From assembly GCF_000304475.1 (NCBI RefSeq), contig NC_018946.1, positions 62,001-126,000 of the forward strand: 64,000 nt of DNA, in the 5' to 3' direction. The notes under the pieces were generated by a model, which did not search any database, was not told where the DNA came from, and was given only the letters and a program-made list of their open reading frames with translations. Shown one piece after another: positions 28,687 to 39,115 of the stretch; the stretch's first letter is position 1, and every line of letters begins with the position of its first letter. The translations under genes and the position numbers were made by a program. This DNA is from Kazachstania africana CBS 2517 (Eukaryota; Ascomycota; Saccharomycetes; Saccharomycetales; Saccharomycetaceae).

Positions 28687-29822
28687 AGTTTCTTATCACC
28701 ACAAATTCAATTACCTCATGAAAAGAAATATCTGTTGTCTCTATATCTAATCTAGATTCTGGACTCTGTTTAAACCAGTACTCGTTTATAGGTATTGTAA
28801 AAGGGGATCTACGTAACAAGCTTCTCTCAGGTAAAACAAACAAGAGTCACATGACCATCTTTCACCGATTAGTATTGGGGTACTTCACGGGCTGGCGGCA
28901 GTTAAGTATTATGATAATGTTCTCATTTGTTGCTGAAGGGCATAATGTGACCTTCACAGCTGCCTGCAGGTTTGGTAGTATAAGTAAGCCTCTCTGAAAT
29001 GCAACATCAATGTCACTATACGATGCGTATATAAGCGTGTGCCAGACGAGAATTAGATGAAATATTCACGTAATGTTGTGAAAATATAGTCGGTTATAGC
29101 AGATGGCAACTGCATTATCCTCAATTCTGTATCTTCAAGTGGAACTCTAGTGAGCATCATTAGAAACCTAGATAGCAAGGAGCCAAGAGCAGCAAAAGTA
29201 GCACCGTAACAATTTCGCTGCTTACAGATAATATATCTGATCTTGTGACTTAGTTAGGGACTACAACCGACAACTAGCAGCATCCAGACTAGCATTATTA
29301 ATCTTAGGAGATGGTGAATCGAGTAGTCACAAATAACTACGTTACCCTAATCTTATTTCTTGTGACTGTTCTTTCGTAGTTGTTGAACTAGTTATGCGGT
29401 GTCGGGATGCAACATGTATGGGCTGAAAATTGACAAAAAATTTCAATTCAGATTATTTTGTACAATTTTCATAAAAAAATAAAGTTGCGTCGAAATTCGG
29501 AAAAATCACTGAACGGTCACAGTCCCATTGGCTTTGGATCTCTAGACGGAGACATCCCAGTAGCACTCCGCCTATGGCCGCCTTCTGGGTGAGAGCAGCG
29601 GGTGTTTCCCAAGAGAACACATCGCAAGCGATGGCCTCGGTTCAGCCCAGATTCGGGTGGAGAGTGTTCCGTGCGAACGTTTGGCCAATCTTGGAATTGT
29701 GAGTGGAACAGTGCAAACTTTCACTTCAAGTAATTATTTGAAATTTGAGGTAGTGTGTATTTAGCAATAATTTTGGTTTCGAAATATTGAAAGGTAGAAG
29801 ATTATACACAAATATATTAACG
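28687..29822. other. Divergent region between BPH1 and RPL39
   Basis: About 1.1 kb with no open gene. It holds a Rap1-type site at 29412-29425 and an unusually GC-rich stretch from about 29520 to 29700, both on the RPL39 side. TCACATGA near 28847 could bind Cbf1. S. cerevisiae has RPS14A next to BPH1; no RPS14 sequence is visible here. Confidence 0.5.
29412..29425 (-). promoter_or_regulatory. Rap1-type site upstream of RPL39
   Basis: ACATGTATGGGCTG matches the reverse of the ribosomal-protein Rap1 consensus (AAATGTATGGGTGT) at ten positions, with the ATGTATGGG core intact. It lies about 400 bp before the RPL39 start, a usual distance for ribosomal protein genes. Confidence 0.55.
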
Positions 29823-30324
29823 ATGGCTGTATGTGAAAGAACTACAAATGAGAAATGAAGATTGCAATGGTGAGATGATAGTTATAGACTCTGTGGATTA
29901 AGAATTCTACTACAGATGATTTGAGCTTTCTCCCATTTGGAAATTTTGAGATATCAAGACGTGCGATCACGTATATTCAAGGATGAAGAAAGATTAAGAG
30001 CCCTAGGAACATTCGAAAAGAGATGTCAGTTGACGCACGATGCGGTCAGAATTCGGTCTTCACCAACCTTCCCGCATGAACTTTGAAAATTTTTCGTTCC
30101 AACCACGACTATCAAACATTGCATTCCTTGATGTAACCAAGACTTTTTTACTAACATTATTTTTAATTATTCAGGCTCAAAAATCTTTCAAGATTAAGCA
30201 AAGATTAGCTAAGGCTAAGAAGCAAAACAGACCATTACCACAATGGGTCAGATTAAGAACCAACAACACTATCCGTTACAACGCTAAGAGAAGAAACTGG
30301 AGAAGAACTAAGATGAACATCTAA
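29823..30324 (+). CDS. RPL39: Ribosomal protein eL39 (two exons)
   Basis: Small basic protein of the 60S subunit lining the nascent-chain exit tunnel. Exon 1 is only six bases (29823-29828, Met-Ala). The intron runs 29829-30174 with GTATGT at its start, branch point TACTAAC at 30149-30155 and AG at its end. Exon 2 (30175-30324) begins AQKSFKIKQ and ends [11 protein letters not shown]. The spliced product has 51 residues, the exact family length, and is nearly identical to yeast Rpl39 with conservative changes. The six-base first exon is the same arrangement as in S. cerevisiae YJL189W. The unspliced open frame starting upstream at 30040 is not the real protein. A Rap1-type site and a GC-rich promoter precede it. 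Confidence 0.97.
29829..30174 (+). other. RPL39: RPL39 intron
   Basis: 346 bases with donor GTATGT, branch point TACTAAC (30149-30155) and acceptor CAG, 19 bases after the branch point. No snoRNA boxes were recognised inside. Confidence 0.95.
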
Positions 30325-30837
30325 GTTAATCTATTTTCTGATTTACTTATCTTTGTTCCATTCAAGTTTATAATATAAATAAATACACTGAAATAGTTTA
30401 AAATATTATTAATCCTCTTATTTCTTTATTTATTGGACATCATACTCAGATATATGGCCTTAAACCACTTCTTCCTCGAGAGACGACATCGCTCTGTGCA
30501 AGCGATGCCTACTGCATTCCCAGCAAATTCATGAATCAAGACCGTCCCAGCCGTCATACAACTACTTGCAATCGCCGTTTACATATTGTGTTGGCAAGCA
30601 AACAATGCCACCGATCGCTGCTACTCGAGCAAGTCTCCACAGAAACAGTGATTGAGACGACTCATCTTGTAGTATCGTGCCATCTTTTGTTTATTATCCA
30701 TCAAAATTTCATGACGCGTGGTGTGACAAATTTTAGTAGCATTTAATAACCTCGAACAAAAATCACGTTTGACATTAAAAGCATATTGATTGTCACCAGC
30801 ACTCCTTGGCAGGTCTAGTATTAGCTTAACGAAACCA
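30325..30837. other. Spacer between RPL39 and MNN5
   Basis: 513 bp holding the RPL39 3' end and the MNN5 promoter. Frames at 30531-30746 and 30621-30866 are not supported as genes. No specific site recognised. Confidence 0.45.
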
Positions 30838-32577
30838 ATGTTCTGGTTTAGAATGACTATGTTCAAGAAAAGATCATTGTATTCGATACTATTTATATGT
30901 TTGATCTTTCTGATCTCTCGTCAACATAGATCTTATGCAGTGGTCGAATCGGTGGTTAAAAGTAATGCATATGATGCATTCTATTCTGAAGTATATGAGT
31001 TGCTGATTTCGAGTAAACCAATGGATCCACCATCAGATAAAAATTCTTTTAGACTGACAAGCTGTGATTTACCAAAAGATGTCGGTATTAATGATCTTGA
31101 TAGATTCGAAAAATTATCCTTTGATAATTTACAGAGATGTTATCACTTATCTAATGAACAGGCTCAAGATTTGCAGAAAGCGCACTCGAGCTATGTCAAG
31201 AGTATCAAAGATTTAATTGATAACCATTCAAATATAATTTCAAAAGATGACGAGAAAAAGAAAGGTATATTAACCGTTGGTGGCGGTAGGTATTCCGTCT
31301 TACTATTCACGATGATTCAAAAATTAAGAGAAACAGGTACAACTTTGCCAGTAGAAGTCCTGATTCCTCCACAGGATGAAGGTGATGACGAATTTTGTAA
31401 CGTTATCTTACCTCAATTTAACGCTAAATGTATCTATTTCAAAGATTATCTTCCTCCTAACCTTTTAGACAAACTCGTGTTGAAATCATACCAAATAAAA
31501 GCTTTAGGTTTATTAATGACTAGTTTCAATCAAATTCTATTCTTAGATGCAGACAACTATCCAATGAAAAATTTGAATTACATTTTTGAAACTGAATCTT
31601 TCCAAAAATATGGTTTAATCACATGGCCTGATATTTGGAGAAGATACACACCTCCTGCATATTATAATATTGCTGACATCGACTTTAATCTGGAAAAAAG
31701 AGTTAGATTCGAAACGGATGATATTTCTCCAGTCAGTAGATACGATGATATATTCCCAACCTTATTAAACGATGAGCGTAAACTAACCGAATATACATCT
31801 TCAAAAGTTCCATTCCATGATTTGGAGGGTACAATTTCAGATCTTACCACGGAATCTGGCCAAATGTTAATTGATAAGAAGAAACATTTAGACACACTTT
31901 TACTTGCATTTTACTACAATTTTTACGGACCTTCATGGTATTACAACATGTTTTCTTTGGGGTCATCCGGAGAAGGTGATAAAGAGACTTTTATTTCGGC
32001 AGCACATGCATTGGGGAAACCATACTACCAAGTAAAATCAAAGGTCGAATTCGATGGATTCTTCCATGACAAAGATGGTTTCCAAGGGCTTGGTTTAATG
32101 CAACATGATTTTGAACAAGATTATCAAGTCCACAAGAATGCAATGCTGGAAGTTGCAGGAAATCCTGATAAATATTCCAAATATGAATCGGATTATAAAT
32201 TAGAAACATCGTTCACAGATCAATTCTTAAGAAAGTATAATAATAAAAAAGATTTGGTAGACATCATGTTCGTACATGCAAGTTTTTTCAAATTTGAACC
32301 ATTGGAGCTTCATAGTAAAAATCGTTATTACATGAGTGATAACAGTCCGTTGAGAGGATTCAAGAGAATGGATAGAATGAATAACTTTGATTTGGAACTA
32401 TTTAACTTCCAAATTTTGAGGGATAATTTGTGCAGCACGAAACCAGTGGCTTTCAAAGTCTATGAAGACAAATATGACACCGATGAATGGAAATCTGTGT
32501 GTGAGTATCTCGACAAACGTGTGACATTTTTAAAAAAAACCCATGAGGAAGCCATAAATGCTGCAAAATCTTCATAG
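30838..32577 (+). CDS. MNN5: Golgi alpha-1,2-mannosyltransferase Mnn5 (Mnn2/Mnn5 family)
   Basis: Type II Golgi enzyme adding alpha-1,2-linked mannose branches to the outer chain of N-glycans, from GDP-mannose. The frame is open from a TTG at 30790, but the first ATG is at 30838, giving 579 residues against 586 for S. cerevisiae Mnn5. A short cytoplasmic tail with KKR precedes one signal-anchor segment (about residues 13-27). The catalytic domain contains GGGRYSVLL, TTLPVEVLIPPQDEGDDEFC and FLDADNYP, where the DAD at 237-239 is the metal-binding DxD motif. Mnn2 is a paralogue; the neighbour RPL39 (YJL189W to YJL186W) favours Mnn5. ATGs at 30853 and 30859 are alternative starts that keep the membrane anchor. 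Confidence 0.9.
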   Translation: MFWFRMTMFKKRSLYSILFICLIFLISRQHRSYAVVESVVKSNAYDAFYSEVYELLISSKPMDPPSDKNSFRLTSCDLPKDVGINDLDRFEKLSFDNLQRCYHLSNEQAQDLQKAHSSYVKSIKDLIDNHSNIISKDDEKKKGILTVGGGRYSVLLFTMIQKLRETGTTLPVEVLIPPQDEGDDEFCNVILPQFNAKCIYFKDYLPPNLLDKLVLKSYQIKALGLLMTSFNQILFLDADNYPMKNLNYIFETESFQKYGLITWPDIWRRYTPPAYYNIADIDFNLEKRVRFETDDISPVSRYDDIFPTLLNDERKLTEYTSSKVPFHDLEGTISDLTTESGQMLIDKKKHLDTLLLAFYYNFYGPSWYYNMFSLGSSGEGDKETFISAAHALGKPYYQVKSKVEFDGFFHDKDGFQGLGLMQHDFEQDYQVHKNAMLEVAGNPDKYSKYESDYKLETSFTDQFLRKYNNKKDLVDIMFVHASFFKFEPLELHSKNRYYMSDNSPLRGFKRMDRMNNFDLELFNFQILRDNLCSTKPVAFKVYEDKYDTDEWKSVCEYLDKRVTFLKKTHEEAINAAKSS

Positions 32578-32822
32578 TTTCCCTCACCATATAATAAGAT
32601 ACTGCCTCATTATCATTATTTAGCATAAATATATATATTTATATATATCAATGTACCTTAATTTGATATAAGTACGACTACCTAGTATAGTCAATTTCAT
32701 TGGAAATATGACAGCGTACATAATTTTCACCGAGATGAAAAGTGAGAAAACAAACAAAAAATATTACGTTTGAAAACATAAACATTCCATTTGAAAGTAA
32801 AATAAACTACCAACAGTACCAG

Positions 32823-33296
32823 ATGTCTTCTATGCTATTACGCCAACAAACACGTTTCTTCTCCCAAACTGCCAGAAAGATGGACTTTTCCAAGATGTCT
32901 ATCGTTGGCCGCATTGGTAGTGAATTCCAAGAGTACGTTTCACAAAATGACAAAAAATATATAAGATACAGTATTGCGTCTCAGCCAAGAAGGGATGGCC
33001 CAACCAATTGGTACAATGTTACTGTTTTCAATGAACCTCAAATGAACTTCTTGACTCAATACGTTAGAAAAGGGTATGTGATATTTTGACGCGTTTTATG
33101 ATTAATGTTACTTTTTACTAACCACTTATATAATAGTGCTTTGGTTTATGTTGAAGCTGATGCTGCTAACTACACTTACGAGAAGGAAGATGGTTCTAAG
33201 GCTACTACTCTAAGTTTGATTCAAAAGGATATCAACTTGTTGAGAAACGGTAAGTCAGAAGAATCTTCCGAAGCTGCTACTGAATCAACTGAATAA
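32823..33296 (+). CDS. RIM1: Mitochondrial single-stranded DNA-binding protein Rim1 (two exons)
   Basis: Binds single-stranded mitochondrial DNA and is needed for its replication. Exon 1 is 32823-33073, the intron 33074-33136, and exon 2 33137-33296; joined they encode 136 residues (S. cerevisiae 135). The N-terminus (MSSMLLRQQTRFFSQTARK) is rich in Arg, Ser and Gln with no acid, as expected of a matrix targeting peptide. The OB-fold region begins MDFSKMSIVGRIGSEF and includes SIASQPRRDGPTNWYNVTVF and VYVEADAANYTYE. The splice falls inside KGAL, the same region as in YCR028C-A. Open frames before ATG 32823 start with GTG and are discarded; ATG 32832 is an alternative start. Confidence 0.95.
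33074..33136 (+). other. RIM1: RIM1 intron (63 bases)
   Basis: Donor GTATGT at 33074, branch point TACTAAC at 33116-33122 and acceptor TAG ending at 33136. It is very short, with only 14 bases from the branch point to the acceptor end. It contains an ACGCGT at 33089-33094, possibly by chance. Confidence 0.95.
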
Positions 33297-33872
33297 ATGT
33301 AATTGGGAATAAGGGTTCTTTTTTTGTATTATGGACAAATAGCTAGTGTAGCATTCTTTTGATTTTAAGTATTACTTTTTTATCTTTTTATATATCTAAA
33401 CTGTACTTATATTTTAAATTTGATGTTTTGTCAGTCTCGACTTGGATTTAGGAGAAGAAAACTCAATTAGTGTTTGGAAATAAAAAAACTTGAATAGGTA
33501 GCAGTTGTTTAGGGCATACTCTCGAACAATTTCTATCTGTCAATTGGCAGCTCACCCAGGTCTTATTATGCGTTGAAGATAAATGTTTAGGAGTCAGCAT
33601 TACTATGTAAGATGTATGGTCAAGATATTGTAGTTCTGGTAATATATCTAATGCGATAACAATAGCAATAGCAATAGCTACACCTAATAGTCCAATTAGA
33701 GCGTTTCCAGCTCACAGCCATTGTGGAATTCGCGTTATATAACCCACAGCTGAGAGCTGGGTATTAATGGTAAGCGTATGGTCTTCTCAAGGACATAGTC
33801 TTCTTTCAAGATATATATAAATCATGATTCTCGTGAGGCCACGTTCCATCAACGCACTTCTAAAACCACAAT
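33297..33872. other. Spacer downstream of RIM1
   Basis: 576 bp with no gene. It holds a short CAATAG-type repeat near 33658-33680 and a TATA-like stretch near 33812-33822, which could serve FEN2 or the doubtful frame that follows. Confidence 0.4.
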
Positions 33873-34205
33873 ATGTCTACATTACAAGCTCATCTACTTA
33901 CAGCAGGCACTACAATCATCAATACAGAAAAACCAAATGACCCTCAACTGATTGAGGCCACATACAAGGTTACATTATTCGCGTATGTAAAGTTATATAA
34001 CCTCAATATAGTGGAAATGAAAACTGAACTCGCGTTATTTAACTCTGCCAATAGCCGAGTTGACCATCTCCATGTGATTGGCTTTACAGCTTTCTTAGTC
34101 ATCTCCTATGGAGAAGGGCTGAATCACTTCACTATGCGCATTCTCGAAAGTTCAACGAAGGAGCCACCGATGGCCGCACAGCCTACAACTTCGACAGATT
34201 TATAA
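33873..34205 (+). CDS. Doubtful hypothetical protein, 110 residues
   Basis: An ATG-started frame of 110 residues between RIM1 and FEN2, ending 93 bases before the FEN2 start. A TATA-like sequence lies about 55 bases upstream. I recognise no family. The composition is ordinary, with no signal peptide and at most one weak hydrophobic stretch (VIGFTAFLVI, about 69-78). It may be a chance frame in the FEN2 promoter; a real small gene cannot be excluded. Confidence 0.2.
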   Translation: MSTLQAHLLTAGTTIINTEKPNDPQLIEATYKVTLFAYVKLYNLNIVEMKTELALFNSANSRVDHLHVIGFTAFLVISYGEGLNHFTMRILESSTKEPPMAAQPTTSTDL

Positions 34206-34298
34206 TCATCTGTGAGCAAACTACGCACTTCCAAGAAGATCTCATTGCTGTTAAATAGGTCTGAGTGGGAACAGCTCTTCGTTTGCTGAGAAGTATAG

Positions 34299-35744
34299 AT
34301 GATCAAAGACGACGTTGTTACTAGGGAAGAAAAGACATTTCGGGCTAGAAAACCAATCAATGAGAGATGGTTACTTTTCAAAATTGACGTATTTGTGCTA
34401 TCATTCATATGTCTACAGTACTGGATCAATTACGTTGATCGTACTGGGTTTTCAAATGCTTACGTTTCTGGTATGAAAAAGGACCTCAACATGAGAGGTG
34501 ATGATCTTAATGTGACTACTGCCTGTTTCACTGTCGGATACGTTATTGGAATGCTACCCAATAATTTGATATTGCTTGTTGTGCCACCAAGAATTTGGTT
34601 AAGTTTCTGTACTTTTGCATGGGGGTTGCTCACACTCGGCTTGTACGGTGTATCCAGTTATCAGCACTGTTGTGCAATTAGATTCTTCCAAGGTATATTT
34701 GAAAGTTGTACTTTCTCTGGCGCACATTTAATCCTAGGGTTGTGGTATAAGGAAAATGAATTAGCCATTAGGTCAGCTATTTTCACGAGTAGTGGTTTGA
34801 TTGGCTCCATGTTTAGTGGATTTATGCAAACCAGTATTTTTGAGCATCTAGACGGACATCATAATTTAGCCGGGTGGAGGTGGCTATTTATCATAGATTT
34901 TTGTATAACTGTCCCCATTGCACTTTACGGGTTGATCTTCTTTCCAGGCATTCCTGAACATGACAGCTCTTATAGCAAGTTTTCTATGACAAGTTATATC
35001 TTCAACAAGGACGAACTACAATACGCTAGAAGAAGACTACCAGCAAGAGATGAAAGCACTAAAATGGATATGACTATAATACCCAGAGTCTTGAAAAGAT
35101 GGCATTGGTGGCTATTCTCCCTTGTGTGGATACTGGGAGGTGAGAATCTAAGTTTTGCATCTAATACGACATTCGCATTATGGCTTCAATACAAGGGTTA
35201 TTCCCTGTCACATAGAAACAACGATCCATCAGGTATATATGCTGTGGGTATAGTATCTACGATGCTTACTGCTGTCTATCTAAGCAACTTCTCTCGAGCA
35301 AGACATTGGCATGTGGCTGTGCTAATGGCTGTCGTCAGTTGTATCGTAGCCGTTATGATCCGGACTAATCCATTAAGCGCAGGTGTTATGTTTACGGCCC
35401 AATACCTGGGCGGGATCATCTACGCAGGACAAGCTGTCTTCTTTGCATGGGCCAATATTGTCTGTCACGACGATATCCAAGAAAGGGCCGTCGTCCTGGC
35501 ATCGATGAATATGTTTTCTGGAGCGGTCAATGCATGGTGGTCGATCCTATTCTACGCAGCTTCCATGGTACCAGGATTTGAAAAAGGTTGCTATGCACTC
35601 ATTGCCACAGGTGTCTCAAGTGGTATCCTTTCTGTGGGAATACGGTACCTACAAAACCAAGAAAATGCCAGTAAGCAAGCCTTGCCGTACATCGACGCCA
35701 ACGACATGATAGATGAAGACGACGATGACGAAGAAGAAGAATAA
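34299..35744 (+). CDS. FEN2: Plasma-membrane pantothenate transporter Fen2
   Basis: Proton symporter for pantothenate (vitamin B5) of the major facilitator superfamily, allantoate permease branch (Dal5-like). The 481-residue product has about 12 membrane segments beginning near residue 33, with LQYWINYVDRTGFSNAYVSG, the loop VPPRIWLSFCTFAWG and IRFFQGIFESCTFSG. The central cytoplasmic loop contains YARRRLPARDESTK. The C-terminus is strongly acidic (DEDDDDEEEE), like that of S. cerevisiae Fen2 (512 residues) but shorter. RIM1 and FEN2 are neighbours in S. cerevisiae too (YCR028C-A and YCR028C), in the same orientation relative to each other. The ATG at 34299 is the first in frame. Confidence 0.95.
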   Translation: MIKDDVVTREEKTFRARKPINERWLLFKIDVFVLSFICLQYWINYVDRTGFSNAYVSGMKKDLNMRGDDLNVTTACFTVGYVIGMLPNNLILLVVPPRIWLSFCTFAWGLLTLGLYGVSSYQHCCAIRFFQGIFESCTFSGAHLILGLWYKENELAIRSAIFTSSGLIGSMFSGFMQTSIFEHLDGHHNLAGWRWLFIIDFCITVPIALYGLIFFPGIPEHDSSYSKFSMTSYIFNKDELQYARRRLPARDESTKMDMTIIPRVLKRWHWWLFSLVWILGGENLSFASNTTFALWLQYKGYSLSHRNNDPSGIYAVGIVSTMLTAVYLSNFSRARHWHVAVLMAVVSCIVAVMIRTNPLSAGVMFTAQYLGGIIYAGQAVFFAWANIVCHDDIQERAVVLASMNMFSGAVNAWWSILFYAASMVPGFEKGCYALIATGVSSGILSVGIRYLQNQENASKQALPYIDANDMIDEDDDDEEEE

Positions 35745-36062
35745 TCTACCGGCCGCTGCATCATGTGATCACGAGTATCAGCTAATTCCTCCGATGAAAT
35801 AACCTTTATAGAGCTATATACCTTCAGCTAAACAAAATTTTCATTGCTTCGCACATCGAATTTAGTTTACGTGACTGGAAAATTTCGCGTACCATCATGC
35901 CATCTCGAGGTAAATGAATCCAAGCAACACAATTGAAAGAATTCGTACTAATATAAGGCTCTGTTAAACTGCTTATAGGAGGAACTTGAAGCAATTAATT
36001 TATTGTTTTATACGTGAAAGAAAAGTTCCCAATTTTTTCGAGCAATTGATTTCCCTTATAGA
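35745..36062. other. Promoter of the YJL181W-like gene
   Basis: 318 bp. Contains TTTCGCGT at 35883-35890 and little else recognisable. Confidence 0.45.
35883..35890 (-). promoter_or_regulatory. SBF/MBF-type site (reverse of ACGCGAAA)
   Basis: TTTCGCGT on the plus strand is the exact reverse complement of the ACGCGAAA found before RNH203. It lies about 173 bp before the next start codon. S. cerevisiae YJL181W is described as cell-cycle regulated and a possible Mbp1 target, which agrees. Confidence 0.45.
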
Positions 36063-38471
36063 ATGTCCCTTCAAAGGCTAAGAATGGATGAAGAGCGGTA
36101 CCAGGAGACGCTCCAAAATCTCAGAGAGCTATGTCAAGCGTCTAATGTACGACCCATGTCTTTGTTGGACCCGATGTGGGAAGTAAAAAGGGAGTTAGAT
36201 CTTATGACAAGTCTGCTGAAGATAATATCATCTAAACATGCCGATTACTTCAAACAATTGAACGAATACGTTAATATGGATGACCTTTTCGACGACACTT
36301 CTTTGGACTTATCCTTACTACAGGCTTATAAATCTTTACTAGCAAGTGCAGCTAAATTAATACTGAATCCTGACATTTCCACCTTCAGAAGTGGTAATCA
36401 GAAATTTTTGACTCACATTCTCGAAATATATTCGAGGCTCTGTACCGTGCTACATAGCCATGATGATGCCAACACATTTTCCAAACTTTACAACATAATA
36501 TCTAGTTTTGAAGACAATTTTTACACAAAATATAATCAAATTAATTCGCGACGTTTTGAGAGTGATCAAGTATATGATTTTCTATCATTTTCGAAAATTT
36601 TAACCAAATCGCCGGGCATTGACTTGAATGACGTGAGGAATAGTACTCTCTTCGAGCTTGGCTGCGAGAAATTTGGTTACCACAATTTACTTGTCGAATT
36701 GGCCCAAGTATCAACGGGAGAAATAGCAATTTTCAAAATTAATGCAGGTAAATTGCAAACATCATTTAACCAACTCTTACATGAACTCAAGCAGGGCAAT
36801 TATACTTCATTAAACTTTGGTAGAACCTTATTATTTCTACCTTTAACGATGAAGCAACTTCAAATTATGTCGTTCTCCACCATGGAAACAACTATTAAAA
36901 GCACTAGTGGGAATAACGCCCAGCTTCACTTGAAATGCTTGGATCCAATACAGTGGTCAGTTACTTGGAAACCAATATTCGACAATTCTTTGAGTAAGGA
37001 AAAGGAAAGCGTTTCTTTGCAAGATTCCTTTGGAACAATTACTGAGGGTAAAACATTTGAAAGTGACAACTTTTACATGAAATTCAATGAGCTCCCTGCA
37101 ACTGAGGGTATAACCGTAGTAAATAGTGATGCTCTCTATCCCCGCGATTTGTCATCAGCACATCAAGTACAATCCGATTTAGGGCAGGACGTAAAGTCAC
37201 AGGATATCACGCCAAAAATGGAGAGTATTGAAACCAGTAAAGAAGTCCAAATTACCAATTCTGAACTCATTGACGGAATAGCTACCTTAACCTCAGCTAC
37301 CAGCATGGATATTCCAGACTTACATCAATTGAAAATTGATAACACAAAATCTGAAAAACGATTTGACAAAGTTCCGGTGAATGACATCTTCATAAATACA
37401 AAGGAAGAGAAAGTCACTCCAACCACCGAATTCAATCCAAGCGCCGATTTCTACAAACCAACATTACACAAGAAGAAATCAGGATTACTAAGTTTTTTCC
37501 ACAAGAGTAATAAAAAAAGGTTATCTATCGAAACAGATATTGATAATAACACTAGTTTTTTTAGTAGTCCTATAAGCACTTCTGGAACACCAACTTCAAG
37601 TATCTTCGACTCACAGAGTAAAGAGATCAAACAGTATGTTAAACCATTAATTAAGAATGAATCACCAAGCAGTCCCATATTTGAGTTTGACAGTACCAAA
37701 ATGTCAATCTGGAGAGGAACTAAATGGGAGCTACTAAGCAATTCAAAATCAAGACTTGATGTTTCTAAATCTTTAGATGGCACATACATACTGATGGCAT
37801 ATCATGATAAAAGCAACGATGAATGTCACTTTGTTGCAGAATTATCAAATACTTGGACTTGCGCCAGATCTACAGCCCAAGACATTCAAATTCGTATACC
37901 TAGATCAACATTTGTCTCAGCTGCTTTCGCTATTCACAACAAGACATGTACAATAAGCATCAGATGCGTGAATGCAGATAAACTGATGAATTCTTTACAG
38001 CATTGTATAAAAGGTAATTTACCTGAATCGCTGTCATCCTCTACTACGATCAGGACCTTATCTACCTCATCTTCCTCCTTCATGAGCGAAGGCATCATGA
38101 AGTCATATACTCAAGAGACTTTTATTTCAGATTCAAAGCAATCAATTGACTGGAAAGCTTTTGAGGAAAAATTACTTTTACCCAATCTAAAAGCTAGACA
38201 ATATTCTCGTATCGATGGAAAACTGTGGCAGATCCAAAATACTGGTGTGGTTGACATCTTTTTCTTAGAGAAGGATTGCATTAGAGAGCTCGTAAAATTC
38301 AGCTTGAAAACAGAGGACCACAATGTCGTAATCTCTTCTAGCTACTTGGATAGTGTCAAAAGAATTGGAAGAACTGGTATCTCACTCTGTGCTGATGATG
38401 GTCCTCAGCTCTTTGAATTCCTTAACCCACAGGTCACAGACCAGGTATACAAAATTGTTGTTGGGAGGTAA
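36063..38471 (+). CDS. Protein similar to YJL181W/YJR030C (PH-like domains), function unknown
   Basis: 802-residue protein I assign to the S. cerevisiae YJL181W/YJR030C pair (Rbh1/Rbh2), mainly from position after MNN5 and overall layout. The N-terminal 300 residues form a helical and beta-rich conserved region (MDEERYQETLQNLRELCQ, FELGCEKFGYHNLLVELAQ). A disordered linker follows (about 310-520), including a basic HKKKSGLLSFFHKSNKKR. The C-terminal third looks like two PH-like modules (IWRGTKWELLSNSKSRLDVS, and YSRIDGKLWQIQNTGVVDIFF near 717-737). The family is distantly Vid27-like. No enzyme motif or membrane segment is visible. The SBF/MBF-type promoter site supports the assignment. The biochemical function is unknown. 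Confidence 0.65.
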   Translation: MSLQRLRMDEERYQETLQNLRELCQASNVRPMSLLDPMWEVKRELDLMTSLLKIISSKHADYFKQLNEYVNMDDLFDDTSLDLSLLQAYKSLLASAAKLILNPDISTFRSGNQKFLTHILEIYSRLCTVLHSHDDANTFSKLYNIISSFEDNFYTKYNQINSRRFESDQVYDFLSFSKILTKSPGIDLNDVRNSTLFELGCEKFGYHNLLVELAQVSTGEIAIFKINAGKLQTSFNQLLHELKQGNYTSLNFGRTLLFLPLTMKQLQIMSFSTMETTIKSTSGNNAQLHLKCLDPIQWSVTWKPIFDNSLSKEKESVSLQDSFGTITEGKTFESDNFYMKFNELPATEGITVVNSDALYPRDLSSAHQVQSDLGQDVKSQDITPKMESIETSKEVQITNSELIDGIATLTSATSMDIPDLHQLKIDNTKSEKRFDKVPVNDIFINTKEEKVTPTTEFNPSADFYKPTLHKKKSGLLSFFHKSNKKRLSIETDIDNNTSFFSSPISTSGTPTSSIFDSQSKEIKQYVKPLIKNESPSSPIFEFDSTKMSIWRGTKWELLSNSKSRLDVSKSLDGTYILMAYHDKSNDECHFVAELSNTWTCARSTAQDIQIRIPRSTFVSAAFAIHNKTCTISIRCVNADKLMNSLQHCIKGNLPESLSSSTTIRTLSTSSSSFMSEGIMKSYTQETFISDSKQSIDWKAFEEKLLLPNLKARQYSRIDGKLWQIQNTGVVDIFFLEKDCIRELVKFSLKTEDHNVVISSSYLDSVKRIGRTGISLCADDGPQLFEFLNPQVTDQVYKIVVGR

Positions 38472-39115
38472 CTCCACATATACTGAGATAATCTACAACA
38501 AACATGAAATCTGTAATGATATATAATAAATTAAAAACTCTAGCATCCTTAATTATCTTTTCCGCCAAATGCCTTCTTTTTATAATGACTGAAGCAATCC
38601 TATCGTCAACGCAGGAACTAGTAATGAAATGCCCGATGTCTCGTCTGGTTAGAACTTTTCATTGCAACGTACGCACCACAATCGTATCATCTCAATTTAA
38701 TGCACTTTAAACTCCCAGATGAAGAACCGTATAATCACTATAATTTGACTCATTAAATAAAAATGCCACTTATTTACATTGCATACACGAGATCGATTAA
38801 ACAGCATTCAGTACTATAATATCGAGAGTATTTAAAAACATTAACTTCAGTTCAGAAAGTAGTCTGTTGCAAGGGGCATAAACCAGGCAGCTAGGCACAC
38901 TTCATAGAGATATTTGTCCAGGTAAACCTAAGAATCTGTGAACACATATATTATATCGTTAAATTCATGAAACTTACGCGTGCCAATGAACTCTTGTATT
39001 CTATTATATAACAGATAATAATATCGATAGAAAGAACTAAAGGCATAATTTAATGCTATTTTGCAAGTACATTTTATAAAAATTTCTTCTCTTAAAGTAT
39101 CTATCAATCATTAAT
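38472..39115. other. Convergent spacer before COY1
   Basis: 644 bp between two convergent 3' ends. A 68-residue ATG frame at 38504-38710 has a hydrophobic stretch but matches nothing. No other structure noticed. Confidence 0.45.

Noticed and set aside
30040..30324. 94-residue open frame ending in the Rpl39 sequence
   Set aside because: Its first 45 residues are intron. Splicing from 29829 to 30174 gives the correct 51-residue protein.
38504..38710. 68-residue ATG frame with a hydrophobic stretch after the YJL181W-like gene
   Set aside because: Lies in a convergent 3' spacer and matches nothing known; chance is more likely.
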